From positions 177,402,726-177,466,725 of the forward strand of contig CM054062.1 in the NCBI GenBank assembly GCA_028641055.1: a DNA stretch of 64,000 nucleotides, written 5' to 3'. Origin of the DNA: Alopecurus myosuroides (lineage: Eukaryota; Streptophyta; Magnoliopsida; Poales; Poaceae). Both the position numbers and the translations under genes were made by a program. Positions 33,009-45,359 of the stretch are shown here, in pieces; the first letter of the stretch is position 1, and each line of letters starts with the position of its first letter. The notes under the pieces were generated by a model that saw nothing but the letters and a program-made list of their open reading frames with translations, was not told where the DNA came from and searched no databases.

Positions 33009-34574
33009 TGCTTGATGCGTGTGATCACACGTTCGTTGGAAGACCCCAAGAGGAAGGTATAAAGAGTGCAGCGATAAGTTTTACCTAAAAAAGAAACCAA
33101 GTTTGAATCGACCAGTAGGAGGAAGGAGTAACTTCAGAAGGTGAAGCAGCTAAGATGGCAGTGCGCACTACCGGTTCAGAAGCAACGTGGAACCTACAAA
33201 ACACAATCAAATCACTTTGCCCCAATGAAGCAGTGAGGTTGTCAATCTCACCGGTTTTGCTGAATACTGATGCACTTTGTTGGGAACCTCAAGAGGAGTG
33301 TATGATGAGCACAGCGGTATGAGTTTTCCCCTTAGTTAAGAACCAGGGTTATCAATCCAGTAGGAGAAAGAGAATCTTCGGAAGGTTGATGCCACTTAAG
33401 GTGGTGCTGGCGCTTCACCGGTGTCAGCAACAACGTGGAACCTACACACGACAAAATCAAAATACTTTTCCCCAACAGTACAGTGAGGTTGTCAATCTCA
33501 CCGGTCTTGCTGAAAAACAAAAATTAGACGTATAGTGTGGAAAAACAGTGTATTCTTGCAGAAAGTAAAGAGAGCAGGAAATTGTTGTGGTTTGTTTAAA
33601 AGTGTGGAAAAATGGACCGGGGTTCGTAGTTTCACTAGTGGTGTCCCCCCATAAAAGATAACATGCTTGGTGAACAAATTACAGCTGGGCAATTTACAAA
33701 TAAAGGTTGCACCGTAGTGCACAATATGACATGAAGATTACTATGTTATTTAGTACGGGAATTACAACAAGATACATAGATCAACATCCATCTGCATCTA
33801 TGACTAATAATCCACCCTCAGGTTATCATCCGACCCTCCTCAGGTGTTAAGTTGCAAGCAAGAGATAATTGCATTAAACAAAGTGTGTAATGTAAGCAAT
33901 GATTATGCACGCGGGCACTCTCACCATTATTTTCTCCCTAATGGCAACAAAACATCCTCCCCCTTCATGTTTCTGTCACTCGAGCAAGGCAACAAGGAGG
34001 CATGAACCCACTATCGAGCATAAATACTCCCTCTTGGAGTCACTAACAATTACTTGGCCAGAATAACCACTAGCAACGGAGAGCATGCAAGATCAAAAAT
34101 ATCACATGCAAATAAAGACTATAATCAACTTGGCATAAGGTCAATATTTATCGGATCCTAGCAAACACAGCACAAAGAATTACATAAGATCAATCTCGAT
34201 CATGATAGGCAGCTCACGAGATCTAAACATGGAGGCATATGAGGAGAAGAAAACCATCTAGCTACAGCTACGAACACGTGGTCCAAGGATGAACTACTCA
34301 CGCATCACTCCGGAGACAGGCATGGTGATGAAGAGGCCTCCGGTGATGATCTCCTCTCCGGCAGGGTGCCGGAAACAGCTTCAGAACCCCCCTGATCTGG
34401 GGTTGACGGTGACGGCGGCTGTGGACCTTTTTCGGGGATTTTTTGATCAGGTGTCTAGGGTTTTCCATCCGGGGGGCTTAAATAGGCAAAAGGGCGAAGG
34501 CGGTGGAGGCCGTTGGCCCCACACCCATAGCTGGCGCGGCTAGGGGGTCCGAGCCACCCTATTGTGTGGCCCCC
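33009..34574 (-). repeat. F 5' LTR, truncated at its U3 end
   Basis: On the plus strand it starts TGCTTGATGCGTGTGATCAC and runs to the junction with Tat-B near 34574. A TATA-like TATTTAAG (minus strand) lies at about 34478-34486. The outer TG terminus is not found, so the LTR is cut. Confidence 0.7.
33034..33514. repeat. Internal tandem duplication in the F LTR
   Basis: Two diverged units of about 235 bp (33034-33265 and 33278-33514) both run from GTTGGRAnnC-CAAGAGG to TGTCAATCTCACCGGT, with matching CAACGTGGAACCTACA and ACAGTGAGGTTGTC blocks. This R/U5-adjacent segment is normally single-copy. Confidence 0.75.
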
Positions 34575-35371
34575 CTACTGCTTCGAGGCCTCCTCCATCC
34601 GAGGTAAATCTTCTTCTCTTCTCTGCTTTAACATTTTTGTCATTCGAGAGTTTGTCGACTAAGTTTTCTCTTTTCTCCTTCTTGCTTTCTTGTAGAGTTT
34701 GGAAATAGCTACATGCTATCCGCCAGTTTCTACTGATTATTCTTCGGACTTGCTGGCGAGCAACCTCGAGGCTCCCCTTGACACCAGTGTCGCCGAGGCC
34801 GACTCGAGTTCCGAGCATGGTTCTTCGGATGACGTGGAATATCCGGGTAGTGATCTCCACCACCGCAAGCGCCGCAGGGCGGGGGAAGATGAAGCTACCT
34901 CCAAAGATAATTCTTTGGGCGGAGGATCTGAAAAGGCGGCCGAGCCTCTCATTGTGACTCCTCTGAACGTGCTTCCTCCTCCAGCCCCCAAGTCGAAGGT
35001 CTCCACCGCCTGGAACGCGGATATGCTGGATGATGACGACGATGATGAGTGAGTTCTTTCTTTCCTATCATCCTTTAGTCGAAAGTTTTTTCTCGCTTTT
35101 CCTGATGATGTCGCTCTTCCATGACAGGCTTCAATCCATCAGCCCTGGCCAGTTTGTTTCTTCTATTCCTTCTGTGAAGAGAAAAGAAGCAGTTGCGGCT
35201 GAAACTCCCGTTGCCAAGGCCACCCAGAAGTCATCGAGCCCAGCACCGGCAGCTGCGGCTCCAGATTACATGCTGCCTTGCTTCGCGGGTGGGGCTTTGG
35301 TGAGTAAATAAGTTTCGGGCAGCTCGGCAGGTCCTGTGGGTACCGCCTAGGGCCAGGTAAATCTTGTCACT

Positions 35372-38300
35372 TGTAACACCTGGGGTGTTACCTGTTTGAT
35401 TGCTTGCATCATATGCATCACATTGCATTGCACCATGTTTGCATCACAACTGAAAATTTCAAAACAATTTAAACTTTTAACCTTGCTCAAAAACTTCCAA
35501 TTTCAAACTTGCAACTAAAACCCCTAAATTGTTTTTCCACTGGTTGATTTTGTTTTAATCACTTGTCTGTTGCAATCTTTCAAATAAAGAATGGCAAATC
35601 AAAAACATCTTTTGCTTCCAATCAATTCCTTAATGTTTCAACTATTAATTTGTTGCTTATTTCAATCAATCACCTTAATCTTTTATTTTCAAATCAATTC
35701 AAAAACTCAAACCAATTCTCAAAACATCAATCCTTTGAATCCATGAAGTCCAACACAAATTGGTATTCTTTAAAACCTTCTAAATCTTAGGGGTAACCCT
35801 ATTTTAAAAGCATGTTTTCATAATGGTTTATTAATATTGACAATCCTCTAAATTGGTTTCAACTACAAACTTTATTTTAAATATCAAAATTTTGAAATCA
35901 AATCTTGGAACATGGTTTCTAAATTCCTAACTAGCCTAACCTAAATTTTCTGAAATTTTTATTAAATAAAACCTTAACAGTTTTATTCCAAAACTGTTTC
36001 AGCAAAAAAAATAAAACAGAGCAAATTATTAAAAGTTTTTAGGCTGAGGGGAGAGGCAGGCTGGGCCAAGCCCAACCCACAACCCCAGCCTTCCCAACGC
36101 GCGCGGCCTGCTGGCCCTTCTCCTAGCTCCGTAAAGGTGACCTCAGCGCACGTCAGCGCTCAACCACTCCGAGCTCCACCTGCCCCTCCCTGTCTATATC
36201 TACCCTCTACCTCCCACCGAAACCCTAGCCTAGGTCCCTGTTCCCCTTCTACCGCCGCCAGCCATCATCCTCTTCTTTCTTCTTAGCCAATTTCTCGCCG
36301 GAGTTTTTCGGGGGTGGAAGGACTGCGGAGAGCTCGCCGTCGTCAGGACGCCGTGGACCTCCATCAACCCCTCTGAGGCCACCATCGAGACCGCCTGAAC
36401 CTCTACATCCTCCACGGCAACCGCGGCAGGGTCCAGAGAGCCGTGATCGACGACGACGAGGCCATCACCGCCATTGCTGTTCTGAAAAACCTCGCCGCGC
36501 CGTCGGCACCGTCGTCTTCCCGTCCTCCTCTCGCCTCCGACAAGCTCCCGGTGAGCCACCGCATCGATTCCCCCCCCTGAAACCTTCCTTCGCTTCCTTG
36601 TTTGCTCGATGCTGTTCTGAACCGCCGGCGGTGTCCTCCACCGTGTCGCCATGGTCGCCGTGGTGATCGCTTCGGCGCGTGCACGGGATCTTCAATCAAA
36701 CGAACATGTTCCCCTGTCCATCGCGCGCAACCACAGCTGTTCAGCGCCTCCAATTCGTGGCCTCAACGCCGGTAGCCTCCGGTTCTCCTCCGCCGTCGAC
36801 AGTGGCAGTCGCAAGACTGAAACTGGGTTCAGTTTCGTCAGATAGCTGTAGATCTGAATGTTAACCTCCCCGCGCTTCTGTTCCTATCAACGCACTGAAA
36901 CCACCGTACTGGCAACGCCCCTGTGCTTTCGATTCCGCGACGCGGGTTCGAGTGCTCGCATACGCGAATAAAACCCACCCCTTTTGTTTTCCCCGCATGG
37001 CTGACAGGCAGGGGCCACCAGTCAGTGACTGACCCTGCCACGCGGGCGCGCAGCGCCACGCTGGCCCTCTGGCCCACTGCGCAGTGGCAGAGTGTAGAGT
37101 GCGGCTGGGTGACAGTTGGTTTCTGCGAATTCCAACATTTTCCAAATTCCTTTTTAATACCAGATTTGAATATAAACTTCTAAATTCCATATCTTTTATG
37201 TTATAAATCCAATAAAAACAAACTTTATATCTATTCTGATCCAAATCTTCTAATCTTTCCAAATATCCAACTTGTGTTCTGTTTTGAACTTTCAAATTGC
37301 AATTCAAATTCAAATTTAAATCATTCAATTGTATTTTGCTAAATTCAATAACTAATTATTCCTAAGTCCAAATCATGCAAATAAAATATGTTTTCCATAC
37401 CATTTTAAATAACCTATTCAAATATAATTTTTATTTCCTGGTTTGAATAATTTAAAATGCCTAAACAATTTAATCTTGTTTAATTCAATTAAAAATTGTT
37501 TAATATTGTTTAATTCATAATTAAATAACCCAAAGTCCAAATTCCAAATGTGAAACATGTAATTCAACTAAAATTTGATAACCTTTTCAAATATCAACTT
37601 TGTTATTTGTTTTGCACACTTTAACTTGCTGAAAACAACCACTACTTGCTCAACACCATTAAGTAACCAATTTTCCAAACTTAATAAATGCTTTCTTAAC
37701 TTGGTTAACTATCATTCTAATTGCATCTAAATTGTTATCTTCTTGTTTTCATCATGCATGCATCATTCTAACTCACTTACACATGATGCTTAGTGTTAGA
37801 CCAATTAATTCAACTATAAGGCATGGGTTTGCCATATGCAATCTTTGCATATGGAATCCATTTAAACTTGTGTATCATGTCCACTAGTTTACTTTGGTGC
37901 ATCTATTAAACTTGTCATGCATCCATATCTTGATCATGCTGGATCTTTTGCCGTAGTAGTAATTGTTGCATCCGGTGTTTGTTCGAGGTTCGTTGCTTCT
38001 TCCCGGATAGGACGTTGAGATGATGTGAGCAACGACAAGTTCTGCTACCTTGCGGGATCTCAGGCAAGTATACTCACTTGCATGCCATATGGCTGCCTTT
38101 CATCACTTGTTACCGATTCTTTCCGTTGATTCTTTTCTGCTAGCCTTAGTAGTAGTTGTTTCTGTTACGAACCTATCACATGAATCCTTTAACCCTGATA
38201 TTGCCTCACCTCCACTCCTATAACCTTTGCTTGAGCCTGTGTCTTACTATCTTGCTTAGGGTTGTTTTGCTCGAGTCTGTTACCCGTTACTTGCTGTTAT

Positions 38301-39652
38301 TACTTCCTTATGTTCTGGGGGCTCGATGTTAATCAATCAATCATGCTAATGTTACTATTAATAATAAATTTGATGATAAGGCACCGGCAGGAGGCCCTTT
38401 GTGGTTTTGAGGCCTGCTAGTGTCGACCCTAATAGGAAAAGGGTCTTGTCTACTGATCCATGATGAGCGCACTACCCGCATTTGGGGAGTATGGGCTCCC
38501 CCTCAGTTTGACCCGATTCGCATCTCGTCCAAATCGCCTCATTTAGTTCGGGTTTTCCATTTGCTGCATGCATGATCTTGCGAGCCCTTGGATCCCGGGT
38601 GGAACTTTCGTAGTCGGCATATAGGGGGACACGTTCTTAGAGTGCTATGAGGGTCCATTTTCTTCTGGGCTCGATTAGCCGTGCGCCCAAGGTGCTTTGG
38701 GCTTGATGCGAAGAAGGGTTGGATTGTGTTGAGTGCCCCGCTTGGTGGAGTGGCCACTCCATCTGGCGGGATATTCATGAGTGTCGGTTACTATGGTGCA
38801 ACCCTGCAGGGATAATCTTCTCGAGAAGCCGTGTTTTCCGCGGTTATGGATTACTTGGTGAAAGTACTGGCTAACAAGTACTCAGTACAACTTCAACATA
38901 ATGATTAACCATGTTACACCCCATGATTAACAACTTGACTAGTAATAGGTTTATTCACACAATAACTTGTTTCACCTTTAATACAACGGTGTGAGTTATC
39001 CTCGGATTGCTTCTTTGGCTAAAGGGGCGAGGTCCAGGATGGGTTTGTTTGGATTTACTTTCAGTTGGTTACAATCCCCGATCTTATCCCTTTTTCTGTT
39101 AGTTGGAAGTAATAAAATCTCTGTAGTTGGTTAGTGCATCCTGTTGTCGCTTATTTGCAATAACTCCCTTCCTTTCCGTTGATCCTAAAGTATCTGTATC
39201 TTGTGATGACTGGCTACGCCGGTAACTTGTGAGTATGGGTTTTATCCCCCTTGCCAGTACTTAACCGTACTGACCCACGAATCTCTTTCGTGGCTGCAAA
39301 TTCCAAATTGCAGTCAACAGGTTTGAAGTCTGACGACGTTAGCTTGGGAATCCCTCCGGCTTGGCCTGGGCAGGGATTGGACGCCTTCGGTTATCTTCAG
39401 GACTCTTAGTTCAATTTGGATCTTGTCCGTAGACGGACGTTTGTTTCTTCCGCTGTTATTTGGATCTTTGTAATGTATCAGTTGTAACCCCGGCTCGTTT
39501 GAGTCATCTTGTATCTATCTGTTTCTGTTGTAATTGTGGATTATTCGTGAACTATTGTAATGTTATCATAAATGGCAACCTGGAATCGGTTATTATGCGG
39601 ATTTTGGCGGGAATGCTGAAATCTGCATAGTGCCCGATCTCGGGGCGTCACA
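35372..39652 (+). mobile_element. H1: solo long LTR related to H2
   Basis: The LTR is 4281 bp, starting TGTAACACCTGG and ending CGGGGCGTCACA, with perfect TSD TCACT (35367-35371 and 39653-39657). There is no internal domain, so it formed by LTR-LTR recombination. From about 37930 (GATCATGCTGGATCTTTTGC) to its end it aligns well with the H2 LTR, while the first 2.5 kb does not. A TATA-like TCTATATCTACC lies near 36191 with CTAGCC leader sequence after it. Confidence 0.92.
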
Positions 39653-39692
39653 TCACTCACTCCGTAACTTCTGCCTTGTCCGTTTGTGTTTT

Positions 39693-39847
39693 TTATCGGG
39701 TGCACGTCAGTGCTCCCGATGGGAGTAGCCCCCGAGGCCGTGGTTAATTGCTTGCGGTTAGCCACAGACTCAAGTTTATGTTTTTTTTTCTTTACTTGAT
39801 CTTTATCGGGTGCACGACAGTGCTCCCGATGGGAGTAGCCCCCGAGG
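39693..39847. repeat. Paired PPT-like hairpin motif in Tat-B intron
   Basis: Two copies (39693-39738 and 39803-39847) match those in Tat-A 201-355. A third is at 41021-41046. Confidence 0.75.
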
Positions 39848-41120
39848 CTATACTCAACTGTGTACAGTCGTGAATAGGCTCAAGAGTTTTTCTTTAACTT
39901 GAACTTCGTTTTGTGCCTTTACAGTCTCTTCTTGATTTCCTTGCCGCCATCGGTTGTCGCGTGCTTTCGGCTAAGGAAGATTGCGCTGCCCTTCGACTGA
40001 ATCGCGATTGACTTGTTGACGACGGCCAAGCTCTCCAAGGTAGGTTAATCCGCTCCATTGCTGTTTCTTTTGATCATATAAGTTTTCTTTAGGTTGAATC
40101 CATTGCTCTGCAGCTCAAGTCGATCTCCTGAAGGCCGAGAAAGCTGAAGCTGTCACTCGGGTGAAAACCCTTGAGGCTGAGTTGGATTCCACCCGAAAGG
40201 AATTGGAGTCCACCCGTAAGCATTCGACCGACTTTGAGGGGAAGCTCGCCGAGGCCCGGGTGGCGCTGAAGCAGTTGGAAGATGCCGGTGCTAAACATGA
40301 TAACGATCTTGTTGGCATCATCCGTCCTCTGGCTCAGCAATTCGCGGGTAAGTTGCATTTTTTGAATTCTGCTGTGACACAATTTTAATTGGCTATCTCG
40401 GGAGTTTACGGTGTCCTTTTGTAGATATCCTTGGTGTTGCACTGGAGCTACCTGGGGGTCGGCGATTGGATGCTTTGACGGACTCCTGCTCTCAGCTCCA
40501 GAAACACGCGAGTGGGATCTGCTCCCTTGTTGGCAAAGCCATTCGATTGCTGACGCAATTCCACGAGCGTCTTCTGGTGGATGCCGCGGTTCCGCCCACG
40601 CTGGACGACCTTCTCAAAGTTTTCCTGGAGGATGATCTTCTTCAGGCTTACTCGGTTGCCCAGTCTAAATGCGTAGCGAATACTGCCATCCAGTTTGCAT
40701 TGGCGCACGGAGTCAAAGGCTTGGAGAAGACGTACTCGAGCCTTCCTTACAACACCGCCACAGGCAGAAAGGTAGCGCTTCGTCCTTTTGGCGACCCGAC
40801 TGAAGCCCTTGCCAAGAAGCTATCTGAATTGCTTGTCCGTGCTAGTAGCAAGGGGCACCCTGCTGCGAGTGGGAGTACCTCTGCAGTTCCATAGGATAGT
40901 TTGTTTTCAATTTTCCCTTTTCGATGTAATGAACCTTGGGACGTATTCCCGTATTCTGTTTTTAATCAAAGTGCTCTTTGATGTCTAAAAATGCCTGATT
41001 GTTGCGATTGAAGCGTTACGAGCTCCCGATGGGAGTAGCCCCCGAGCACCTGTTAACTAGGTCGTATATTTCTCGAGTGGGGTCTTGAAGTGTATCTGAA
41101 CTTGTTTTATTTCCTTCCAG

Positions 41121-41925
41121 GTTGTGGGTCCTAGCGCATAATCTTTGAGTGGATCTGCTGCACCTGTGAATCCCCTTGTCGCTGCTGTTAGCACATTTGC
41201 CTCGCTCCGTGATCGTGTCGCAGATGGCGAGCGCAAGCTGAAAGCTTTGCGTGGAGTAGTTGATGTGGCTAAGTCGAAGAAATTTTTTGCGGCTGAGCGC
41301 GAACAGTTCGTGATGGGAGAGCTGGCAGTTATTGCAAAAGACATGCTTTGTAAGCCTGCGAGCCCCCTAGCACTTTGTTGTTCTCTTCTTTTTCACTCTT
41401 AACCCTTCGCGCTGTTTTTTGCAGTTGTTGAGCCTGACGGTCCTTGTGAAACTCATTGGGTGGACAACCATATTGTCCATGAAGCAGGTAGCTCAAAGCC
41501 GCATGCGAAAAACTTCTGGTCCAATCGCAGCCGAGGCTTTATTTTGGCGACCTTGAAGTACCCGGGCTGGCCAAGCGAAGATGCTTGTGGAATCTTGTCG
41601 CGAAGCTTTGTCTTCTGTGCACCGAACATTCTATCCGTTGGGTATCGTTCCGGAAAGGTTGAGCGATCTGCTAAGAAGTTTTGGCCGAGTTGGTGAAGTT
41701 CGCGAGTGTGTTCGTCAGCAGCTTATCTGCGGTGCCCAAGTAGCGCTTGCCTTTGTTCGGTTGTGGCATCATGAGGTTAACTTTAACTCTGTGGCTAGGC
41801 TCCCCAATGCTCCAATCCATTTGACCCCTCATTATGCAGTCGTGCAACCTGTAGTGGAGGAGATCATTCGACTGACTTCTAAAGAGGTTGACCAGATGCT
41901 GGCTGAGAGGACTGCTCTTCATTAG
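41121..41925 (+). pseudogene. Tat-B antisense accessory gene aORF2 (uninterrupted)
   Basis: This is the undisturbed counterpart of Tat-A aORF2 and shows the H2 empty site (SVARLPNAPIHLTPHY at about 41795-41830). Exon 1 (41121-41349) has FASLRDRVADGERKLKALRG and ends at GTAAGC. Exon 2 starts after TTTTTTGCAG at 41425 and ends LAERTALH at 41925. It shares with Tat-A the lost start codon, the early TAA and the +1 frameshift near 41577. The order and splice sites match Tat-C. Function is unknown. Confidence 0.72.
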
Positions 41926-42121
41926 GTGTAATCGTAGGATGTAGATATCCTGTTACCCTGTATAGTTCACTCGAGATTTTATAAGGTGTTGTATAAGGTG
42001 TGAACCTTGTTTATACCTTTGTATTTGTAAGTCTTCCTATAATGCTTAGTTAGGCGTAGCCCCCGTGCGTTTGGGGTGTATACATGTTTTTAGCATGTAA
42101 AATGAAGAAACACGAATAGCT

Positions 42122-42203
42122 ATGGTTGAGAAACCATGTGTTTTTATTGATATGGCTAAGAAGCCATGTATTTTCCTCGAGCTACAAGATGGCTAGTATA
42201 GCC
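42122..42203. promoter_or_regulatory. Three stem-loops in the convergent gap of Tat-B
   Basis: The hairpins are ATGGTT-GAGA-AACCAT (42122-42137), ATGGCT-AAGA-AGCCAT (42152-42167) and GGCTA-GTA-TAGCC (42191-42203), identical to Tat-A. Confidence 0.6.
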
Positions 42204-42226
42204 TTATTTTTGCGAATAGAATAGTC

Positions 42227-43963
42227 CTAAGGATAGAACTTGCGGAGATGCGCAACATTCCATGGATTGGAGTAGATGCCACTGGTCTCGGGGTTCTTCA
42301 ATCGATATGCGCCACTTGGGATAACTTCGTGTATGATGAAGGGTCCTTCCAATGGTGGATCGAGCTTGTGCCCTTCCTTTTGTTTGAGCCGCAACACCAG
42401 GTCGCCTACCACGAAGGATCTGTGGCGTATACGATGACTGTGGTAATTGCGCAGTGATTGCTGGTATACCGCCGATCTTGCGAGTGCAATGTCGCGAATT
42501 TCATCGAGTGCTTCCATGTCTTCCGCGAGTTCTCTGTTCGAGGTTTGTTCGCTGTAGGCGATGACTCGAGGTGCGCTGAATTTGACATCTTCAGGTAGGA
42601 TGGCCTCGGCTCCGTAGACCATGAAAAATGGCGTATAGTTTGTTGACCGATTTGGCGTTGTGCGAAGGCTCCACAGTACTGATGGTAACTCCTCTGCCCA
42701 GTGCCCTGCTGCTAGGTTTAGGCGATCGAGTAGGCGCTTCTTGAGACGAGATGAGACTAATCCGTTGGATCGCTCAACTTGACCATTAGTTTGCGGGTGA
42801 GCTACTAAGGCGAAGCTGAAGGTGATTCTTTTCTGTTCGCAGAATTCCTGTGTTTCCTTTGCTGTGAAGTTGCTGCCATTGTCGGTGATGATGTTGTGCG
42901 GTATGCCAAACCTGCACACAATGGAGTTGAGGAATTTCACGGCGCATTGGGCGCTGGCGGAGGTGACTGGCATAGCCTCGATCCACTTCGTGAATTTGTT
43001 GACTGCTACGAGCAAGTGCGTATATCCTCCGGGTATCAACTTGCACAGTGGCCCACCATGTCTAGCCCCCATTGTGTGAATGTCCAGGCGATTGGGCACA
43101 TGTGTAGTTCAGTGGCAGGAGCGTGTGGTTTGGGTGCGAATTGTTGGCAAGCGTTGCACCTGTCGACTAGATCCTTTGCATCTCTGGCCGCTGTGAGCCA
43201 GTAGAATCCTGCTCGAAAAGCTTTGCCCACGATTGCCTTCCAGCTGGCGTGGTGTCCACAATCCCCCTGGTGTATGTCACGCAGCAATTCTTTGCCATCC
43301 TCAGGTGCTATGCATCTCTGTAGTATTCCTGAGATGCTTTGTTTGTATAATTCTCCGTTGAGTACCCGAAAAGTTTTGTCGCGTCGTACTATTTGTCGAG
43401 CCTCGCGAATGTCTGCTGGGAGCTGTTTGTTGGAAAAGTAGTCGAGGTATTTCTGCGTCCAGACTGGCTCGACCAGAAAAACTTGTCTTGAAATATTATG
43501 GCCGAGCTCGATGATAGCAATTTGCAGGCTGACCTCTATCTCCAATGCTGCGGGTGCTCCTGCAGTCTTCTTGACTTTTACTCAATGCTTGATTATCCTC
43601 TCGAAATATATTCCTGGCGGTATGGGCTGTTGTACGATGAGGTTGAAATCTCCATACATCATCAATCGAGTGGCTCCGCATGCAATCGCCATTTTCATGC
43701 CATGGAGTAGGGCCTCGTACTCTGCGTCGTTGTTGGATGCTGGATCGTCGGGTGGAAAATCCAATCTCAGGACGTACTGCAATTTGTCTCTCCTGGGGGA
43801 TATGAGGACGATCCCGGCTCCAGCTCCTTTGTTCCTTTTGGACCCGTCGAAATACATGATCCAGTTACTCGTGTATTCTGGTGGACCTGGTGTTTGCAGT
43901 TCTGTCCACTCGCTTAAGAATTCCATGAGTACCTGTGATTTCACAGAATTGCGCCCTGCATAG
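42227..43963 (-). pseudogene. pol: Tat-B RNase H and integrase region of pol
   Basis: The domains are those of Tat-A: YFDGSKRNKGAGAG RNase H with the same internal deletion after NLIVQQ, the zinc region, DMVG, ITDNGSNF and NGQVERSNG, ending SNPWNVAHLRKFYP. Breaks private to this copy are a TGA at 43582-43584 (Tat-A has TCA) and a 1-bp deletion in a C run at about 43052 that shifts the frame between DMVG and CKLIPGG. It is non-functional. Confidence 0.87.
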
Positions 43964-43971
43964 ATGATATC

Positions 43972-45293
43972 CTAGGCGCCTAGCTCGATGCTCCATTTTG
44001 CAATTCTTCTGGATGCCATAGGGTTGTTCATGATGGTACCGAGTGATGCGTCATTTAGCACCGTGACGGTATGTTCCTGGAAGTAATGTTTGAGCTTTCG
44101 AGCTGTGAAGACGACCCCGTATGCAAGCTTCTGATAGTGGGGGTAGCGCTGTTTGCACGGAAAAAGCACCTCGCTGATGTAATAGATTGGCCGCTGAACT
44201 CCATACGCCTTGCCATCCTCGGGCCGCTCGACCATGATTGCTATGCTGATGATTTGATTTGTTGCGGCTAGGTATGAGTACAGTGGCTCTCATTCCTGTG
44301 GAGTTGCCAGAACACGCCTACCTGTAGTGCTCGCTTTAGGTCTGCGAATGCCTTTTTTGCTTCGGGTGTCCACTCGAGCTTATCTGTCTTCTTAAACAAC
44401 TTGTAGAAGGGCAATGCTTGCTCGCCTAATCTTGCAATGAATCTGCTCAGGGATGCTAATCGCCCTGCGAGCTGCTGCACGCCGCGAAGATTGGTTGGCT
44501 CCTTCATTGTTAAGATCGCTTGGATTTTCTATGGGTTGGCTTTGATCCCTCGAGCGGACACTAGATAACCGGAAAATTGTCCTGCGGGGACGCCGAAGAC
44601 ACATTTGGTTGGGTTGAGCTTGATCTTGTATGCGTTCAGAGTGTCGAATGTTTCTCTGATATCCTCGAGGAGCGTATCCTCTACTCGAGTCTTGATGACG
44701 ATGTCGTCAACATACACTTGCACGTTCTTGCCAATGAGCTTGGCGAGACATTTTTGCATGCAACGCTGATATGTTGCGCCTGCGTTTTTGAGCCCAAATG
44801 GCATTGTCGCATAGAAGTACACACCACGAGGTGTGATGAATGCTGTCTTTTCCTCCTTCATCCTGGTCTGGTTATATCCCGAGTAGGCGTCGAGGAAGGA
44901 GAGGCGCTGGCAGCCTGCGGTGGAGTCCACGATCTGGTCGATTCGTGGGAGGGGAAAGTTATCCTTGGGGCAGTGTTTGTTCAGCGACTTGTGGTCGATG
45001 CACACGCGAAGGATGTTGGTATTTTTCTTCGGGACCAGCACTAGGTTTTCTAACCAAGTGGATATCTTTATTTCTCTGATGAATTTTGCTGCGAGTAGTC
45101 TGTTCACTTCTTCTCCAACTGTTTTCTGCTTTGGCTCTGAGAACCGTCGGGTGGTCTGCTTGATGGGCTTGGCATCTTTGTACACTTCGAGTGAGTGCTC
45201 GACGAACTCTCTAGGAATCCCTGGCATATCTGAAGGCTGCCAGGCGAAAATTTCCCAGTACTCACGGAGGAGTTCGACGAGCGCGCTTTCCTA
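43972..45293 (-). pseudogene. pol: Tat-B reverse transcriptase region of pol
   Basis: RT blocks are as in Tat-A, including FLDAYSGYNQ, MPFGLKNAGATYQRCMQK and the YVDDIVIK catalytic motif. Shared breaks are a TAG at 44529-44531, a frameshift near 44305 and a stop at 43972-43974. A TGA at 44290-44292, where Tat-A has CGA, is private to B. Confidence 0.87.
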
Positions 45294-45359
45294 TGCCGGT
45301 GAGAGGGTGGTGGAGACCATCGCCGTCTTCACGGGCTCCGTCGGGTGCACTTGATGTTT

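Larger units (their letters stand above)
29958..34574 (-). mobile_element. F: Athila-lineage retrotransposon fragment
   Basis: Sense is on the minus strand. Running leftward there are a truncated 5' LTR (33009-34574), a PBS (32985-33001), a short ORF region (32116-32625) and a long non-coding 3' part with motifs such as AAGCTTGGGGATGCCCAAGG near 31400. Both ends are broken, at the Tat-C LTR on the left and Tat-B aORF1 on the right. No pol is present. It resembles the abundant non-autonomous Athila-type elements of Triticeae (Sabrina-like), named from memory only. Confidence 0.78.
34575..40894 (+). pseudogene. Tat-B antisense accessory gene aORF1, split by a solo LTR
   Basis: The first, Transposase_28 domain exon is gone except for its end (FEASSIRG before GTAAAT at about 34600). 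Exons follow at 34696-35048 (CYPPVSTDYSSDLL, RKRRRAGEDEATSKD, ending in an Asp run) and 35128-35299 (SVKRKEAVAAETPVAKATQK). An intron here holds the 4.3-kb solo LTR. Exons resume at about 39925 (LDFLAAIGCRVLSAKEDCAA), 40114 (coiled-coil-like segment) and 40425, ending ASGSTSAVP with a stop at 40892-40894. The same in-frame TGA as Tat-A is at 40009-40011. It is a pseudogene of unknown function. Confidence 0.75.

Noticed and set aside
36230..37080. GC-rich overlapping ORFs inside the solo LTR H1 as exons
   Set aside because: They lie wholly inside a TSD-bounded LTR and are open on both strands through base composition. The TATA-like box near 36191 belongs to the LTR promoter.
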